This document shows, piece by piece, positions 1 through 9,331 of a DNA stretch of 64,000 nucleotides. This DNA comes from Thauera sp. K11 (GTDB lineage: Bacteria; Pseudomonadota; Gammaproteobacteria; Burkholderiales; Rhodocyclaceae): the NCBI RefSeq assembly GCF_002354895.1, contig NZ_CP023439.1:4216001-4280000 (forward strand), read 5' to 3'. Made by a program: the position numbers and the translations under genes. Positions within the stretch are counted from its first letter, which is position 1. Each line of letters starts with the position of its first letter. Under the pieces are notes generated by a model, which ran no database searches, was not told the origin of the DNA, and was given only the letters and a program-made list of their open reading frames with translations.

Positions 1-25
1 ATTCAAAGACGACTAACGGAACGCT

Positions 26-1546
26 CTACTTTTTCACTGCACTGATCGCCACGTTAGCTCCCGAACGTCCCGCTTGGCCCGCGTCCCGAGTACCGTTGGC
101 GAGGCCTTGAAGAACACCGCCAGCACGGACACCGACCCATCCCAACGCTGTGATCCACAAGCTGGGTAGCACGAGGAACATCGTCGCCATCACGAAGTTC
201 AACAACATGTCCCCGAAAGCGTTGTTTAGCCCGATCAGCGGATCGAAGTTGCTGTGCGGCCGGTTCGCTCCGAACCCCCAGCCATAGAGCGCGTCGAGAA
301 TCGTCGAGTCGAGCCAGCGCGCGAGCTGGAACCAGAAGTCCACGAAGAACAGCGCGAACTCCACGCAGCTCACCGCGACCAGGGCCTTCAGCTCGTAGGT
401 GCCGAAAACCAGCACCAGCGGGATGCAGATGACCAGCGCCATCTTGAGCAGCGACAGCACCATCGGCAGCGCCTGGCGCACCACGTCCATGGCCGGGAAA
501 ACGCCGAGCGAGCCCATCGTCATGCCGAGGTCGCCGGCGCCGCGCGTGACGATGTTGGGCAGCGTCTTTTCGATCTGCCCTCCGTAGTCGGTGTAGACCG
601 AGCCCTGGTTCATCTTCTGCTGCTTTGGCGAGACCACGGCGCGGACCACCGAGTCGTTCACCTCCGCCTGTGACAGGAAGCCCGCCCAGCGGCCCATGCG
701 CGTCAGCAGATCGGGGTCGACCTGCGCCAGAAGGCGCGCACGCAGGCCACTGTTGCCGTCGGACCACCATTGCTGGCACGTGGGATAGCCCCCGCCGCTG
801 TCCACCTGAGCCAGCCCCGCATCGCGCGTCGCGTCATACGGCCAGGCGGTGCGGGGCGTGTTGGAGTGGTATGTGTCGTAGAAGCCCGTGCTGCCCAGGA
901 AGTAGCTCGACCCGATCCAGGTGACGTCGTTCATCTGCTCGTCGGAGAGCGTGGGCCGGTTCATGAACAACTTGGCACGCGACGGGCCGTAGCAGTCGTG
1001 CACGAAGTCGCCCACCTCCTGAGCCAGCACTGGGTCGTCGATGCGGGTGGCGTCCACGTCCATGCGCATCTGCCGCAGGTCGGTGCCGCAGGGGATCGCC
1101 GCCACCGCCCCGCCCGTGACCGCCTTCGAGATCGCGTGCATGAAGAACCACCACACCGGCACCAGCGCGTTCTGGTTGTTGAGCGTCGTGTAGGCGTTGG
1201 ACCAGCCCGTGTCGTTGGGTTGCGGGACGCTGACCTGGCACTGCGCAGAGCGCGTCGTGTCGAACCGGATCGTGCTGAGGTCGACCGGTATGAAGGGGAT
1301 GCCGGCGAACAGGATGACGACGATCGCCACCCACACGCGGTTCTCGATGCGCATCGAGGACAGCACGCCCTTATTGCCCTCGTCGGCGCCTTCGGCGCGT
1401 GCGCGCAGCCACTCCTGCACGACGATCACAACGAAGGGCAGCGCAAACACGCCGCTGGCCACCAGGATGTTCCAGATGCCGTTGTTGACGATCCACCCGA
1501 CGAGCGTCAGGTAATACTCCAGGTAGTCGGTCGTGTAGAGGGTCAT
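26..1546 (-). CDS. TraG N-terminal-type conjugal transfer membrane protein
   Basis: A 506-residue inner-membrane protein. Hydrophobic segments lie near residues 15-40, 70-88, 360-420 (two) and 445-475, with a large polar, probably periplasmic region at about 90-355. This is the arrangement of the TraG N-terminal domain family that closes MPF_G conjugation operons. In F-like systems TraG supports pilus assembly and mating-pair stabilisation. The ATG at 1546 is followed at once by an amphipathic and then a hydrophobic stretch. It is the last gene of the minus-strand transfer operon seen here, 23 nt after a small membrane protein gene. Family assignment rests on sequence character and position. 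Confidence 0.85.
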   Translation of the reverse strand: MTLYTTDYLEYYLTLVGWIVNNGIWNILVASGVFALPFVVIVVQEWLRARAEGADEGNKGVLSSMRIENRVWVAIVVILFAGIPFIPVDLSTIRFDTTRSAQCQVSVPQPNDTGWSNAYTTLNNQNALVPVWWFFMHAISKAVTGGAVAAIPCGTDLRQMRMDVDATRIDDPVLAQEVGDFVHDCYGPSRAKLFMNRPTLSDEQMNDVTWIGSSYFLGSTGFYDTYHSNTPRTAWPYDATRDAGLAQVDSGGGYPTCQQWWSDGNSGLRARLLAQVDPDLLTRMGRWAGFLSQAEVNDSVVRAVVSPKQQKMNQGSVYTDYGGQIEKTLPNIVTRGAGDLGMTMGSLGVFPAMDVVRQALPMVLSLLKMALVICIPLVLVFGTYELKALVAVSCVEFALFFVDFWFQLARWLDSTILDALYGWGFGANRPHSNFDPLIGLNNAFGDMLLNFVMATMFLVLPSLWITALGWVGVRAGGVLQGLANGTRDAGQAGRSGANVAISAVKK

Positions 1547-1569
1547 GGCGTGCTCCTCGCCTCAGTCGT

Positions 1570-1929
1570 TCAGCCGCTGCGCAGCAGTTGGCTGCCTTCG
1601 AGCAGCACGAGGGTGACGACGGCCGCGATCTCGACGCGCAGCAGGCGCTGGTGCGCCTCGGGCGAAGGCTCGCGCTCGCGCAGGCGCCGACGCATCCACC
1701 ACCAGCCGTAGGACGTGGCTGCGTAGAGCAGCAGCCGCCACACTAGGAAGTGGGCCGAGTGCTCGCGCAGCCACCGCTCCCAGCCGTCGATGCTGCCGAC
1801 GACATGCACGCCGACGACGTTGACACCCGCCGCGATGCCGGCGACCGCCAGCACCCACAGCAGCGCGAGGACTACGCGCCGGTTGAACAACCAGGCGGGC
1901 CGCAGCCAGGCCCATGCGCGCGCGGCCAT
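1570..1929 (-). CDS. Small ICE membrane protein (hypothetical)
   Basis: A 119-residue protein with a hydrophobic segment at about 15-38 (a VLALLWVLAVAGIAAGV stretch), an amphipathic middle with several Trp and Tyr, and a last hydrophobic segment near 95-112. The ATG overlaps the TGA of the preceding gene by one base, so translation is coupled. A protein of this size sits between the PFL_4711-type and TraG-N genes in related ICEs. No enzymatic motif is visible. It is probably an accessory membrane component of the mating apparatus. Confidence 0.7.
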   Translation of the reverse strand: MAARAWAWLRPAWLFNRRVVLALLWVLAVAGIAAGVNVVGVHVVGSIDGWERWLREHSAHFLVWRLLLYAATSYGWWWMRRRLREREPSPEAHQRLLRVEIAAVVTLVLLEGSQLLRSG

Positions 1930-3341
1930 CAGTTGTTCCTCGGCTTCTGCACTTCCTTGAGCCGGTCGCGCGTGGTGTCGCCCTCGAAGATGCCGCGCGA
2001 GCCGGCGGCGCGGGTGCCGTGCCGCTGCACGATCGCCATCGCCGAATTGCCAGCCAGCGTGCGCCGCAGCTCTAGTTCGGTCTTGAGGTTGTTGATCTCC
2101 TGCTCCAGCGTGGTGTTCTCCCGGTCGACTGCCTTCACGGCCAGCTCGTTGGCGGCGACGTTCGGCTCTTTCTTGCCGGTCAGTAGCGTGCGCTGCAACA
2201 GCAGGGCCTTCTCCAGAACGCTCGACAGCGCGGCCTCGGACGCCAGGCGCTTGCCCAGCAGGTCTTGATCGGGCTCGTCGCGCAGCGCCTCGACCACGCC
2301 GCGCGTGATCGGCAGCGAGTTGCTGCCGGCGGCTTCGAGGTTCGCCACCGTCATCGGCGTCGAGCCCGTCACAAGGCCCTGCAGCGCCTGCAGCTTGGCC
2401 TCGTACTCTTCCTGGATCACCGGCGTCAGGCCGACGCCGGGCGTCGTCTGCGTCTTCGTGCAGGTCTCGCAGGTGCGTTGCTCGCGCTCGCCGAGCACGC
2501 GCGTTGCGAAGTCCGCGGCGGCCTGCGGCGAGGACCAGGTTTGGCAGGTCAGCCGGTTGCCGCAGGACGCGCGCGGGATGGACGAGGTGTCCGTGACGCC
2601 GCGGCTGTTCAGCAGGTTGTAGCCGGCGCGGGTCACGTCGCCGACCACCTTGATCGAACCCTGGCCCGAGCCACCTGCGTTGCTGCCCCCGACCCAGGGC
2701 ACGCCGTTGTTGCCCTTGTTCGATTCGGCCTGCTCGACGGCGGACACCGCATCGGTGCTACTCACCGCATCGCGCAGCGCGAAGCCTTCGGCGAGTTGAT
2801 CCCAACCGGCCTGGCCACCGGCCATGTCCGCCATCCGGTTGGCCATCGCCTTGCACGTCAGCTTGCTGCGGTCGAAGTCGAGCCGAGCTTGCAGCACGCC
2901 ATTTGTCAGCAGGTTGTAGAGGCCCGGATCGGCGCGCTGGATGATCAGCGCCGGCAGAGAGGCCACCGCGCTGGTCGCGCTCTGGATCACGTTGCTCATG
3001 ATCTGCTGGAAGCCGTTGGTGATGCCGTTCAACTGGTTCTGCAGCGTCGTCGTGATGCTCATGTCGCCGCAAATGAGGTTGCTGTTCCAACCAATGCCCA
3101 CACCGATGCTCTGCATGTTCCCGGCGCCGCCCATGGACACGGCCCGACCGCCACCGATGCTGTAGAGCACGTCGTCGCCGATCACGCTGCCGCTCACGCC
3201 GACACCGGTCGGGTTGATGCGGGTCTGCGCCCACGCGACGCCGGCCGCGGCGGTGATGGCGCAGGCGAGCGCGATGCTGAGTGTGTAGGGCTTGGCGCGT
3301 TGCGCGAGACGGGAGATGAAAGTTTGCACGGGGGTTTTCAT
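1929..3341 (-). CDS. ICE protein, PFL_4711 family (TIGR03755)
   Basis: A 470-residue exported protein. It has an N-terminal signal peptide (hydrophobic core around 20-36, Ala-rich cleavage region ending AWAQ), a Gly-rich region at about 45-80, and a cysteine-rich middle with a CGNRLTC pair and a CETC motif (about 258-296). The C-terminal third is predicted coiled coil, rich in Leu, Glu and Lys. The length and cysteine-containing centre match the PFL_4711 family of ICE transfer proteins. It lies 9 nt after the TraU-like gene. Its likely role is in periplasmic or outer-membrane pilus assembly; the exact function is unknown. Confidence 0.85.
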   Translation of the reverse strand: MKTPVQTFISRLAQRAKPYTLSIALACAITAAAGVAWAQTRINPTGVGVSGSVIGDDVLYSIGGGRAVSMGGAGNMQSIGVGIGWNSNLICGDMSITTTLQNQLNGITNGFQQIMSNVIQSATSAVASLPALIIQRADPGLYNLLTNGVLQARLDFDRSKLTCKAMANRMADMAGGQAGWDQLAEGFALRDAVSSTDAVSAVEQAESNKGNNGVPWVGGSNAGGSGQGSIKVVGDVTRAGYNLLNSRGVTDTSSIPRASCGNRLTCQTWSSPQAAADFATRVLGEREQRTCETCTKTQTTPGVGLTPVIQEEYEAKLQALQGLVTGSTPMTVANLEAAGSNSLPITRGVVEALRDEPDQDLLGKRLASEAALSSVLEKALLLQRTLLTGKKEPNVAANELAVKAVDRENTTLEQEINNLKTELELRRTLAGNSAMAIVQRHGTRAAGSRGIFEGDTTRDRLKEVQKPRNN

Positions 3342-3350
3342 GGGCTTTCC

Positions 3351-4301
3351 TCAGTTGAAATCGACGCTGCCGAGGAAAACCTGGCCGCGGCGCTGGCAGC
3401 AGGCATAGGGCCGCCACAGCGCCCAGGCGTAGTCGCCCTGCTGCGCCTGCGTGAGGCTTCCGCTGTGCGGGAAGACAACGCAACTGTTCGAGAGCGTGGG
3501 CGTGAGCGGTTGCCACTTGCCCGTCGAGGCGTCGGTCTCCATCAGTGCGCCGGCCGGCCAGTAGCCGTCGCGGGCGTCGGCGAGCAGCGGCTGGTACACG
3601 TGGATCTGGTTGCGCCGCGTCACGACGTCGCCCGCGCGTTGCGCGACCACGGCGCCGCTCTTGTGGTCATCGGTCTGGTGCAGGAAGCCCCCGCGGGCGT
3701 ACACGTTGCCCCACAGGTTCAGGCCGGTGCGCGTGCCGATCTCGCGCCGGCCGGGAATGAGCGCTTCGGGGTAGAAGGCTTCCGGGATGTTGTAGCGCCA
3801 GGCGATGGTGTCCAGCGTGCTGAGCAGGTACGGCATGAAGGCCGTGCCGGCGCCCTCGCAGGAGTAGCCGAAGGAACTCGCGAACTGGCTGAACACGTAG
3901 CCGCCGGGGTGGCCGATGACATCGGCGTTCTTGAACTTGGCGAGGTTGTTCTCGTTGTCGTGGTTCGTCGTGCCATCGCCGCCGGCCTGCGCCGTGGGAT
4001 TCGGCGTGCTCATCGCGCGCACCTCGACCCAGGGGTTCTCGCCAGTGTTGCTGTAGCTCGACACCACCGCGTCCGGCACGTAGTGCCGCACCTTCACCGA
4101 CGTGCGTACCGAGCAGCCGAACGTGGTGCAGAACAGCCAGTAGCAGATGCCGACGACGCGGTACTCGATGCAGTCGGGCGACAGGGCCGAGGACACGATG
4201 GTGGCGGTGTTCAGGGCGAAGCTCGATGCCGCGCCGCCCAGCAGCACCGAAGCGATGGCAAGGCGCGCGCGGCGCGACGATGCCGACAGCAGGCGCTTCA
4301 T
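3351..4301 (-). CDS. TraU-like ICE protein, PFL_4710 family (TIGR03756)
   Basis: A 316-residue exported protein with a signal peptide at 1-29. A cysteine-rich N-terminal block (CIEYRVVGICYWLFCTTFGC, about 40-59) resembles F-plasmid TraU, a periplasmic protein needed for DNA transfer and disulfide-stabilised pilus assembly. The frame stays open upstream to 4691. The ATG at 4301 is chosen because GGAGG lies 8 nt upstream and a signal peptide follows directly. Start and preceding stop overlap as ATGA, giving coupling with the PFL_4709-type gene. The many cysteines fit the two thiol-disulfide proteins in this operon. Confidence 0.88.
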   Translation of the reverse strand: MKRLLSASSRRARLAIASVLLGGAASSFALNTATIVSSALSPDCIEYRVVGICYWLFCTTFGCSVRTSVKVRHYVPDAVVSSYSNTGENPWVEVRAMSTPNPTAQAGGDGTTNHDNENNLAKFKNADVIGHPGGYVFSQFASSFGYSCEGAGTAFMPYLLSTLDTIAWRYNIPEAFYPEALIPGRREIGTRTGLNLWGNVYARGGFLHQTDDHKSGAVVAQRAGDVVTRRNQIHVYQPLLADARDGYWPAGALMETDASTGKWQPLTPTLSNSCVVFPHSGSLTQAQQGDYAWALWRPYACCQRRGQVFLGSVDFN

Positions 4302-4744
4302 GGCTGTGTCCTCCGATGGGCTTGGATGCGGGCCACGGCGCGCGCCACGTCGGGCTCGCCGTAAACCACATACCGGCGATCGACCACGACGGCGGGCACC
4401 TTGGCGATGCCCAGGCCCCAGGCATCGGCCACACCTTGGTAGGCGGTGCCGATCCGGCGCTGCAAGGCCTGGCCGCCATCGCGCAAGCGCTGCTGCACGA
4501 GGGCAGCGGCGCGGCTGGGATCGTTGGGCAGACCGGCCGCCAGCTCGGCCTCGATGCGCTCGGGCAGGTCCAGCTCGACCACGCGGGCGCCGGACGTGGA
4601 TTGCACCGGATGGCTGCTGTCGGTCACGACCAGCACGTCGGCGGCAGAAGCGACCTGGCCACACAGGGCAAGCAGCAGCCCTCCCGCGCACGCGATGCGC
4701 GTGGCCCGCAGCCGCGGGATGGAATTGAACAAGGGAGCCGTCAT
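4298..4744 (-). CDS. ICE protein, PFL_4709 family (TrbC-like, TIGR03757)
   Basis: A 148-residue periplasmic protein. A signal peptide (1-34, cleavage after VASA) precedes a thioredoxin-like fold typical of the DUF1525/TrbC-type family. The C-terminal part carries a KVPAVVVDRRYVVYG strand-turn-strand motif and no cysteine pair. F TrbC assists pilin processing and pilus assembly together with TraW and TraU, and the next gene here is the TraU homologue. The ATG at 4744 is preceded by AGGA. The 142 nt upstream contain the terminator of the neighbouring cassette, so this gene resumes the transfer operon after an interruption. Confidence 0.85.
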   Translation of the reverse strand: MTAPLFNSIPRLRATRIACAGGLLLALCGQVASAADVLVVTDSSHPVQSTSGARVVELDLPERIEAELAAGLPNDPSRAAALVQQRLRDGGQALQRRIGTAYQGVADAWGLGIAKVPAVVVDRRYVVYGEPDVARAVARIQAHRRTQP

Positions 4745-4861
4745 GGCGGGCGTCCTGGGAATGAGAGCAAGGTCCCTAGTCGAACGCCGAAGGCATGTCC
4801 GCTGCGACAAGGAATGCGCACCGCGCACACCCCGCTTTCGCCAGCGCCTCAAGGAAGAAGA

Positions 4862-4881
4862 ACGGGAGCCGAAGCTCCCGT
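4862..4881 (-). terminator. Rho-independent terminator after the inserted cassette gene
   Basis: On the minus strand an 8-bp stem (ACGGGAGC/GCTCCCGT) closes on a TTCG tetraloop and is followed by TTCTTCTTCC. It lies 5 nt beyond the stop codon at 4887. It should end the short cassette transcript, and may reduce read-through into the last five transfer genes. Confidence 0.75.
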
Positions 4882-4886
4882 GTGGA

Positions 4887-5474
4887 TCAGGCGACCGCAG
4901 CCGTGGCCGCCGAGGCTTGAACGGCGCGGCGGGCATGGGCCTGCCAGAATGGATCGACCAGCCGGCCGGCGAGCACGCGGGCACGCAGGCGCAGGCGCTC
5001 GGCCGTGCTGTGGTTGTCCCAGCCAGCTTCGTAGGAAGCCTCGCCGCGCAGGTCATCAACCTGCTTCGCGACGTCGGCGGCTTCCGCATCTGAGGCGGTG
5101 GGTTCGCACCAGCGGATGCGGCTGCCGCACTGCACCTCGCTGGAGACAACCAGCCGATCGAGCGAATCGCGGATCAGGACCAGCTCCGGCCTAAAGTCCA
5201 GCGCCTCGATCTCCGATCTCAGATCGAACTCGTCTTTTGACAGTTCGTCCGCTGCGAGGGCCAGGGCCTCCTCGATCAGGCCGTGTTGGCCCAGCTCAAG
5301 GATGTGAGGTGTCCACCAGGTCCCGAAAACGGGATCATCCTCGGGGTACTCGATGTAGCCTTGGCAGGTGATCGTGAACTGGCGCCAGAACACATCCTCG
5401 CGGATGAAGGTTCCGGCGCGGTAAGGCGTGGCCACGAAGGTCACACCATCAACAACATGGATCTTGGGTTGCAT
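4887..5474 (-). CDS. Hypothetical ICE cassette protein
   Basis: A 195-residue soluble acidic protein with no signal peptide or membrane segment. It is rich in Trp and Glu and has an Ala-rich tail. I do not recognise a family. The composition and style resemble the small accessory proteins encoded at 22-33 kb rather than the transfer proteins around it. The ATG at 5474 has GGAG seven nt upstream. It is flanked by its own structured leader (with the repeated three-hairpin element) and its own terminator, so it looks like a self-contained cassette dropped between the DsbA-like and TrbC-like genes of the conjugation operon. Confidence 0.7.
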   Translation of the reverse strand: MQPKIHVVDGVTFVATPYRAGTFIREDVFWRQFTITCQGYIEYPEDDPVFGTWWTPHILELGQHGLIEEALALAADELSKDEFDLRSEIEALDFRPELVLIRDSLDRLVVSSEVQCGSRIRWCEPTASDAEAADVAKQVDDLRGEASYEAGWDNHSTAERLRLRARVLAGRLVDPFWQAHARRAVQASAATAAVA

Positions 5475-5602
5475 GGCAGTCTCCAAAGAAGGTGCGGAAG
5501 CGCCATGCCGCCCCTGCGGGCGTGGGCGACCCGCGTGGGATAAACAACAAGCGAAGGAAGAACAGGCATCCGCCACCGCAGCGCGGCGGCTGTTCGCGTC
5601 GA

Positions 5603-5681
5603 GGGATGCGAAGCGAACGGGGTCGATCAGCGCGGCCGGGGGCCGCGGCGTAGCCTTGAAGATCGGGGCTACCTGGGCATG
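5603..5681 (-). promoter_or_regulatory. Three-hairpin leader element, copy A
   Basis: Plus-strand H0 is GCGGCC/GGCCGC (5632-5646) and H1 is GTAGCC/GGCTAC (5650-5672) around the conserved loop TTGAAGATC. Then comes the invariant CTGGGCATG (5673-5681). The third hairpin is not clear in this copy. The element is about 130-200 nt upstream of the start at 5474. Its conserved box overlaps the stop codon of the dsbA-like gene, supplying that protein's last residues (DMPR). Confidence 0.6.
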
Positions 5682-6424
5682 TCGCCGAGGGACTCGGCAG
5701 GCATTTCCTTCGATGCGGTCTCGGTGGTGCCGCCGGCCGCCAGCAGGTCGATGGCCGACAGCAGCGCATCGCCTTCCACCGGGCCATGCAGCAACAGCGT
5801 CTTTCCGGAATGGCGGTCCCGCAGGCGCAGCGTGGGCGTGACCTTGATGCCCTCCTGCGCGGCGATCGCCGACTGCGCGCGGATCAGCGCATCGGGACGG
5901 TCGCTGTCGAGGCATTGCTGGGCGGCGGGCGTGATGCCGGGATAGCCCAGGCCCTCGGGCAGGCCCTGGCCGTCGCCGCGGGTATGCGCGTAGACCCACT
6001 CCACGGCGTGCCAGAAAGCGGCCGGGCCGCCGGCCTCGCCGACACACTCGACCAGGCGCGCATTGGCAGTCGCCGCAGGCTCATGCGTGGTCAGCGGCAG
6101 GTGCTGCCACTGCCAGTTCACCTCGGGGTGAGCATCGATCCACTGTTTGAGCACCGCGAAGTAGGCGCGGCAGAACGGACATTCGAGGTCGGCGTACTCC
6201 ACCACCGTGAAGCGCGCATCGTCGCGCCCGTAGCGCCACGGCGGGCCGGTGGTGGTGGCGGATGCCGGCGCGGGCGCCGGTTTGAAGTCGGCCGACGTGG
6301 AAACGTCTTCAGCGATCGGCGCCTGTGGCTGCATGCCTAGCCAGACCGCTGCGATCAGCGCGACGACGAGCAGCACGGCGACCAGTGCGACCGGGCGGGA
6401 TGGAATGAAGCGAGCGATCCGCAT
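5669..6424 (-). CDS. DsbA-family thiol:disulfide oxidoreductase
   Basis: A 251-residue protein anchored by one N-terminal transmembrane helix (about 11-30), followed by a Pro/Ala-rich linker and a DsbA/DsbG-like thioredoxin domain. The active site is CPFC (Cys82 and Cys85) after EYADLE, and a cis-proline loop, KVTPTLRL, lies near residue 200. It probably forms or shuffles disulfides in cysteine-rich periplasmic transfer proteins such as the TraU-like and PFL_4711-like proteins encoded downstream. It follows the TraC ATPase gene by 12 nt. Its 3' end runs into leader element copy A, so the last residues may be a replacement of the ancestral C terminus. Confidence 0.9.
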   Translation of the reverse strand: MRIARFIPSRPVALVAVLLVVALIAAVWLGMQPQAPIAEDVSTSADFKPAPAPASATTTGPPWRYGRDDARFTVVEYADLECPFCRAYFAVLKQWIDAHPEVNWQWQHLPLTTHEPAATANARLVECVGEAGGPAAFWHAVEWVYAHTRGDGQGLPEGLGYPGITPAAQQCLDSDRPDALIRAQSAIAAQEGIKVTPTLRLRDRHSGKTLLLHGPVEGDALLSAIDLLAAGGTTETASKEMPAESLGDMPR

Positions 6425-6436
6425 GGTGTTCTCCCC

Positions 6437-9331
6437 TCAAGCCAGTGCACCGATCGCCAGCGATTCGATGCCGCGAGCACGGTCGATCTTCTCGGCGATC
6501 TTGAAGGCCGCATCCAGCTCGCCGATGCCGTGCTGCTGCATCAACTGGAAGCGTTCCGCCTTCTCCTCGGGCTCGGTCTGAGCCAGCGCCAGGTAGAGGC
6601 TGGGAGGCACCGCACGGAACAGCACTTCCATGCTCTTGGAGAGAATCACGCCCTCAGTGAACTTGCCGGCCTCCTTGCGCGCGGAGAGCATCAGCGCCTT
6701 CTGCGCCGGGTTCAGCTCGCGGAAGCGCGCAATCTTCTCCACCTCGTCGGGCGGCATCGACAGGCAGATCCACCATTCGATCATGTTCAACATGGGCTCG
6801 GCCGCCTTCGGTAGGTCGTCGATGTTCTGCGTCGCCAGCCAGTACCAGGCGCCGAGCTTGCGCCACATCTTCGTGATCTTCACGACATAGGGCGCGAGCA
6901 GTGGGTTCTTGGTGATGATGTGGCCTTCATCCGTCACGTTGATGATCGGCCGGCCCAGGAACTGGTCGCGCTCGGCGATGTTGTTCACCGTGTTGATGAG
7001 GCTGATGTACGAGATCGAGAGCTGGGCGTTGTAGCCCTCGCGCGCGAACGTGGCGAGGTCCACGATGGTGATGTCGGCCTCGGGCCAGGGCGTGCCGGAC
7101 CGGTCGAACATCTCGCCGTCCACGCCCTGGCAAAACATATCCATCGCGTCCGCCATCTCCAACAGCCGTGCGCGGCGCACCTCCGGCAGCGAGGTATCGC
7201 GGGCGCGCTCGCGCAGCGCGTCGCGCACGTCGCGCGTGAGCACCGTGCGCCGGTCGGCCACGCAAAGCTGGGCCGCATCGAGGATGCACTGGCGGATCAG
7301 GCTGCGGTCGGCGCGCGTCATGCGCGCTTCTTCCTTGTCCTCGCCGCCGGTGATCATCAGCCGCGCGGTGATCTCCAGCTCGCCGAGCACGTCGCGCTGC
7401 TCGTCCACCTCCTCGCTGCGGCTTACCGCCTGCGCGACAGGCTCCTGGTCCTCGTCCAGCGCATCGGCGTCCAGCGTCTGCACCTGGCTGGGCGTGTCGA
7501 CCAATCGGTGGGCATCCGCGAACGGCGCGAGGCTGACGCCGGCGCCGGGAGCGAGCTTCACGCGATGCACCTTGAGGCCGAGCCGCGTGGCGAAGTCGCC
7601 GAACAGACCGAAGCTGTTGCCAGCCTCCACGATGAACAGCCTCGGCCGATAGATGGCCGTGACCTGGTTCAAGATGTTGTTGAGCGTTGCCGACTTGCCA
7701 GAGCCGGTCGGCCCGAACAGGAACAGGTGCGCGTTCATCTGGCGGTCGAGCCGGTTCAAGGGATCGAAGGTGATCGGCCCGCCGCCGCGGTTGAAGAACG
7801 TGATGCCCGGATGCCCCGTGCCCTGGCTGCGGCCCCACACCGGCGCAAGGTTCGCAGCGTGCTGCGCGAACATCAGTTGCGTGTACCACTGGCGCTTGTC
7901 CAGCGCCGGATCGAACACGCACGGGAGCCAGCGCAGGTAGCTGTTCAGCGGCGCCACCTCGTCTTCCTCGCGCACCGGCTGCAGGCCGGCGTTGAGCATG
8001 ACGTTGATCAGTTGCAGGCCGCGGGCGTCGAGCTGCGCCAGGTCGCGCCCGCGCAGGTAGAAGGCGAGCGCGCCGCGGTACAGTTTGTGCGCGCTGCCGA
8101 TCAGCCCGCGCGCTTCCTGCACGTCGCGGCGCGTCTGCTCCGAGGCCAGCGTCTCGCCGACCGACTTCTTGCTCAGGTGGTTCAGGTGAGCTTCGAGCAC
8201 GTCCTGCGGCGCCGCGACGACCGTCAGGCACATCACCGTGTCCTCGGGCATCTGGTCGAACAGCGCATTGACCGCATCGCCGCCCTTGCGGGTTTCGCCG
8301 GTGACGTGGCCGGTCGCTGGCGGCATGCGCAGCCGGTCCATCACGATGACCCGGTGCGGCAGGCCATCGAACAGCCACGTACCGTTCGCCACGTCCGAGC
8401 GCGGCTGGCCGAAGAACAGGCGCTGTCCGAAGTCGTCACTGGCCAATTCGATCTCTCCGTCTTCGGCTTGCTCGGGATAGCGCGTGAGCGCATAGAAGCG
8501 CTCGCGGTCGTCGGCGCTGGGGCCGAGCAGCGTCGGATGCGGGTTGAACCAGCGCAGCAGCCAGTCGTGGATGTCGGCCGCCTCCATGCGCCGGGATTTC
8601 ACGCCTGCGTTGGCGAGGCCGCCCACCAGCCGGTCGCAGATCGTCGTCAGCGCCTGCTCGGGCGACTGGCCGCGCCGCGATGCGGTCGCCGTGTTAGCAC
8701 GCCGGTAGACCACCATGCGCACGCGCCGCACCTGGCCGCGCCACGGCAGGCGCGTCACGGTCGTGTCCTCGAACAGGCCCCCGGGCTTGGCGATGGCGCG
8801 CAGGTGGTGTGCGAAGAACCTCACGTAGAACTCTGTGAAGGTGCTGCCCTGCGCGCGCGGCCGCACGTAGTCGGCCAACCCGCGCAGGTAGTTGTCCCAG
8901 GTCGATTCGTCCTGGGCGTAGAGCTGCACCACCCAGGGGTTCTCGTCGAGTTCGTCGAAGGAGTCCTGCAGCGCGTTCTCCAACGCATCGCGCGCCTGCC
9001 ACAGCCAGGCCATCTCGCGGCCCTCGGTGCCCACCGGCGCCAGCTCGAAGAAGCCAGCCACCGATTGGCCGTCTTCCAGCAGCATGCTCTTGGAATCCGG
9101 CAGGTACTCCACCCAAGGCAGCAGGTCGGCGAAGGACGGCGCCACGCCGTAGAGCGCTTGCAGGTCCGCCTCGGTGGCCGGTCGGCGCGGCCGGTCGTCC
9201 GCTGCGATGCCCGGCTCGGGGATGCCGTGCGACGCCATCATCGTGACATGCTGCGACCAGGCGTCATCGGCATCCAGGTCGGGACCAGCAGACGTCAGGG
9301 CCTTGCGCGGCCAGGGCAAGGGCCAGGCCAT
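6437..9331 (-). CDS. traC: Conjugative transfer ATPase TraC/VirB4, PFL_4706 family
   Basis: A 964-residue ATPase of the VirB4/TraC class that energises the type IV secretion apparatus at the inner membrane. Walker A (GPTGSGKS) is near residue 540 and a Walker B/DEGH motif (NVTDEGH) near 802. The C-terminal half has the long helical insertions of this family. The frame is open upstream to 9742. The ATG at 9331 is used because it overlaps the TGA of the lipoprotein gene (TGATG), the usual coupling in this operon. Length fits the family (about 950). Confidence 0.95.
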   Translation of the reverse strand: MAWPLPWPRKALTSAGPDLDADDAWSQHVTMMASHGIPEPGIAADDRPRRPATEADLQALYGVAPSFADLLPWVEYLPDSKSMLLEDGQSVAGFFELAPVGTEGREMAWLWQARDALENALQDSFDELDENPWVVQLYAQDESTWDNYLRGLADYVRPRAQGSTFTEFYVRFFAHHLRAIAKPGGLFEDTTVTRLPWRGQVRRVRMVVYRRANTATASRRGQSPEQALTTICDRLVGGLANAGVKSRRMEAADIHDWLLRWFNPHPTLLGPSADDRERFYALTRYPEQAEDGEIELASDDFGQRLFFGQPRSDVANGTWLFDGLPHRVIVMDRLRMPPATGHVTGETRKGGDAVNALFDQMPEDTVMCLTVVAAPQDVLEAHLNHLSKKSVGETLASEQTRRDVQEARGLIGSAHKLYRGALAFYLRGRDLAQLDARGLQLINVMLNAGLQPVREEDEVAPLNSYLRWLPCVFDPALDKRQWYTQLMFAQHAANLAPVWGRSQGTGHPGITFFNRGGGPITFDPLNRLDRQMNAHLFLFGPTGSGKSATLNNILNQVTAIYRPRLFIVEAGNSFGLFGDFATRLGLKVHRVKLAPGAGVSLAPFADAHRLVDTPSQVQTLDADALDEDQEPVAQAVSRSEEVDEQRDVLGELEITARLMITGGEDKEEARMTRADRSLIRQCILDAAQLCVADRRTVLTRDVRDALRERARDTSLPEVRRARLLEMADAMDMFCQGVDGEMFDRSGTPWPEADITIVDLATFAREGYNAQLSISYISLINTVNNIAERDQFLGRPIINVTDEGHIITKNPLLAPYVVKITKMWRKLGAWYWLATQNIDDLPKAAEPMLNMIEWWICLSMPPDEVEKIARFRELNPAQKALMLSARKEAGKFTEGVILSKSMEVLFRAVPPSLYLALAQTEPEEKAERFQLMQQHGIGELDAAFKIAEKIDRARGIESLAIGALA

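Noticed and set aside
254..2268. Long plus-strand open frames (for example 770-1711, 1750-2268)
   Set aside because: They are antisense shadows of the minus-strand transfer genes: high Arg/Ala/Pro content, no ribosome sites, and no family resemblance.
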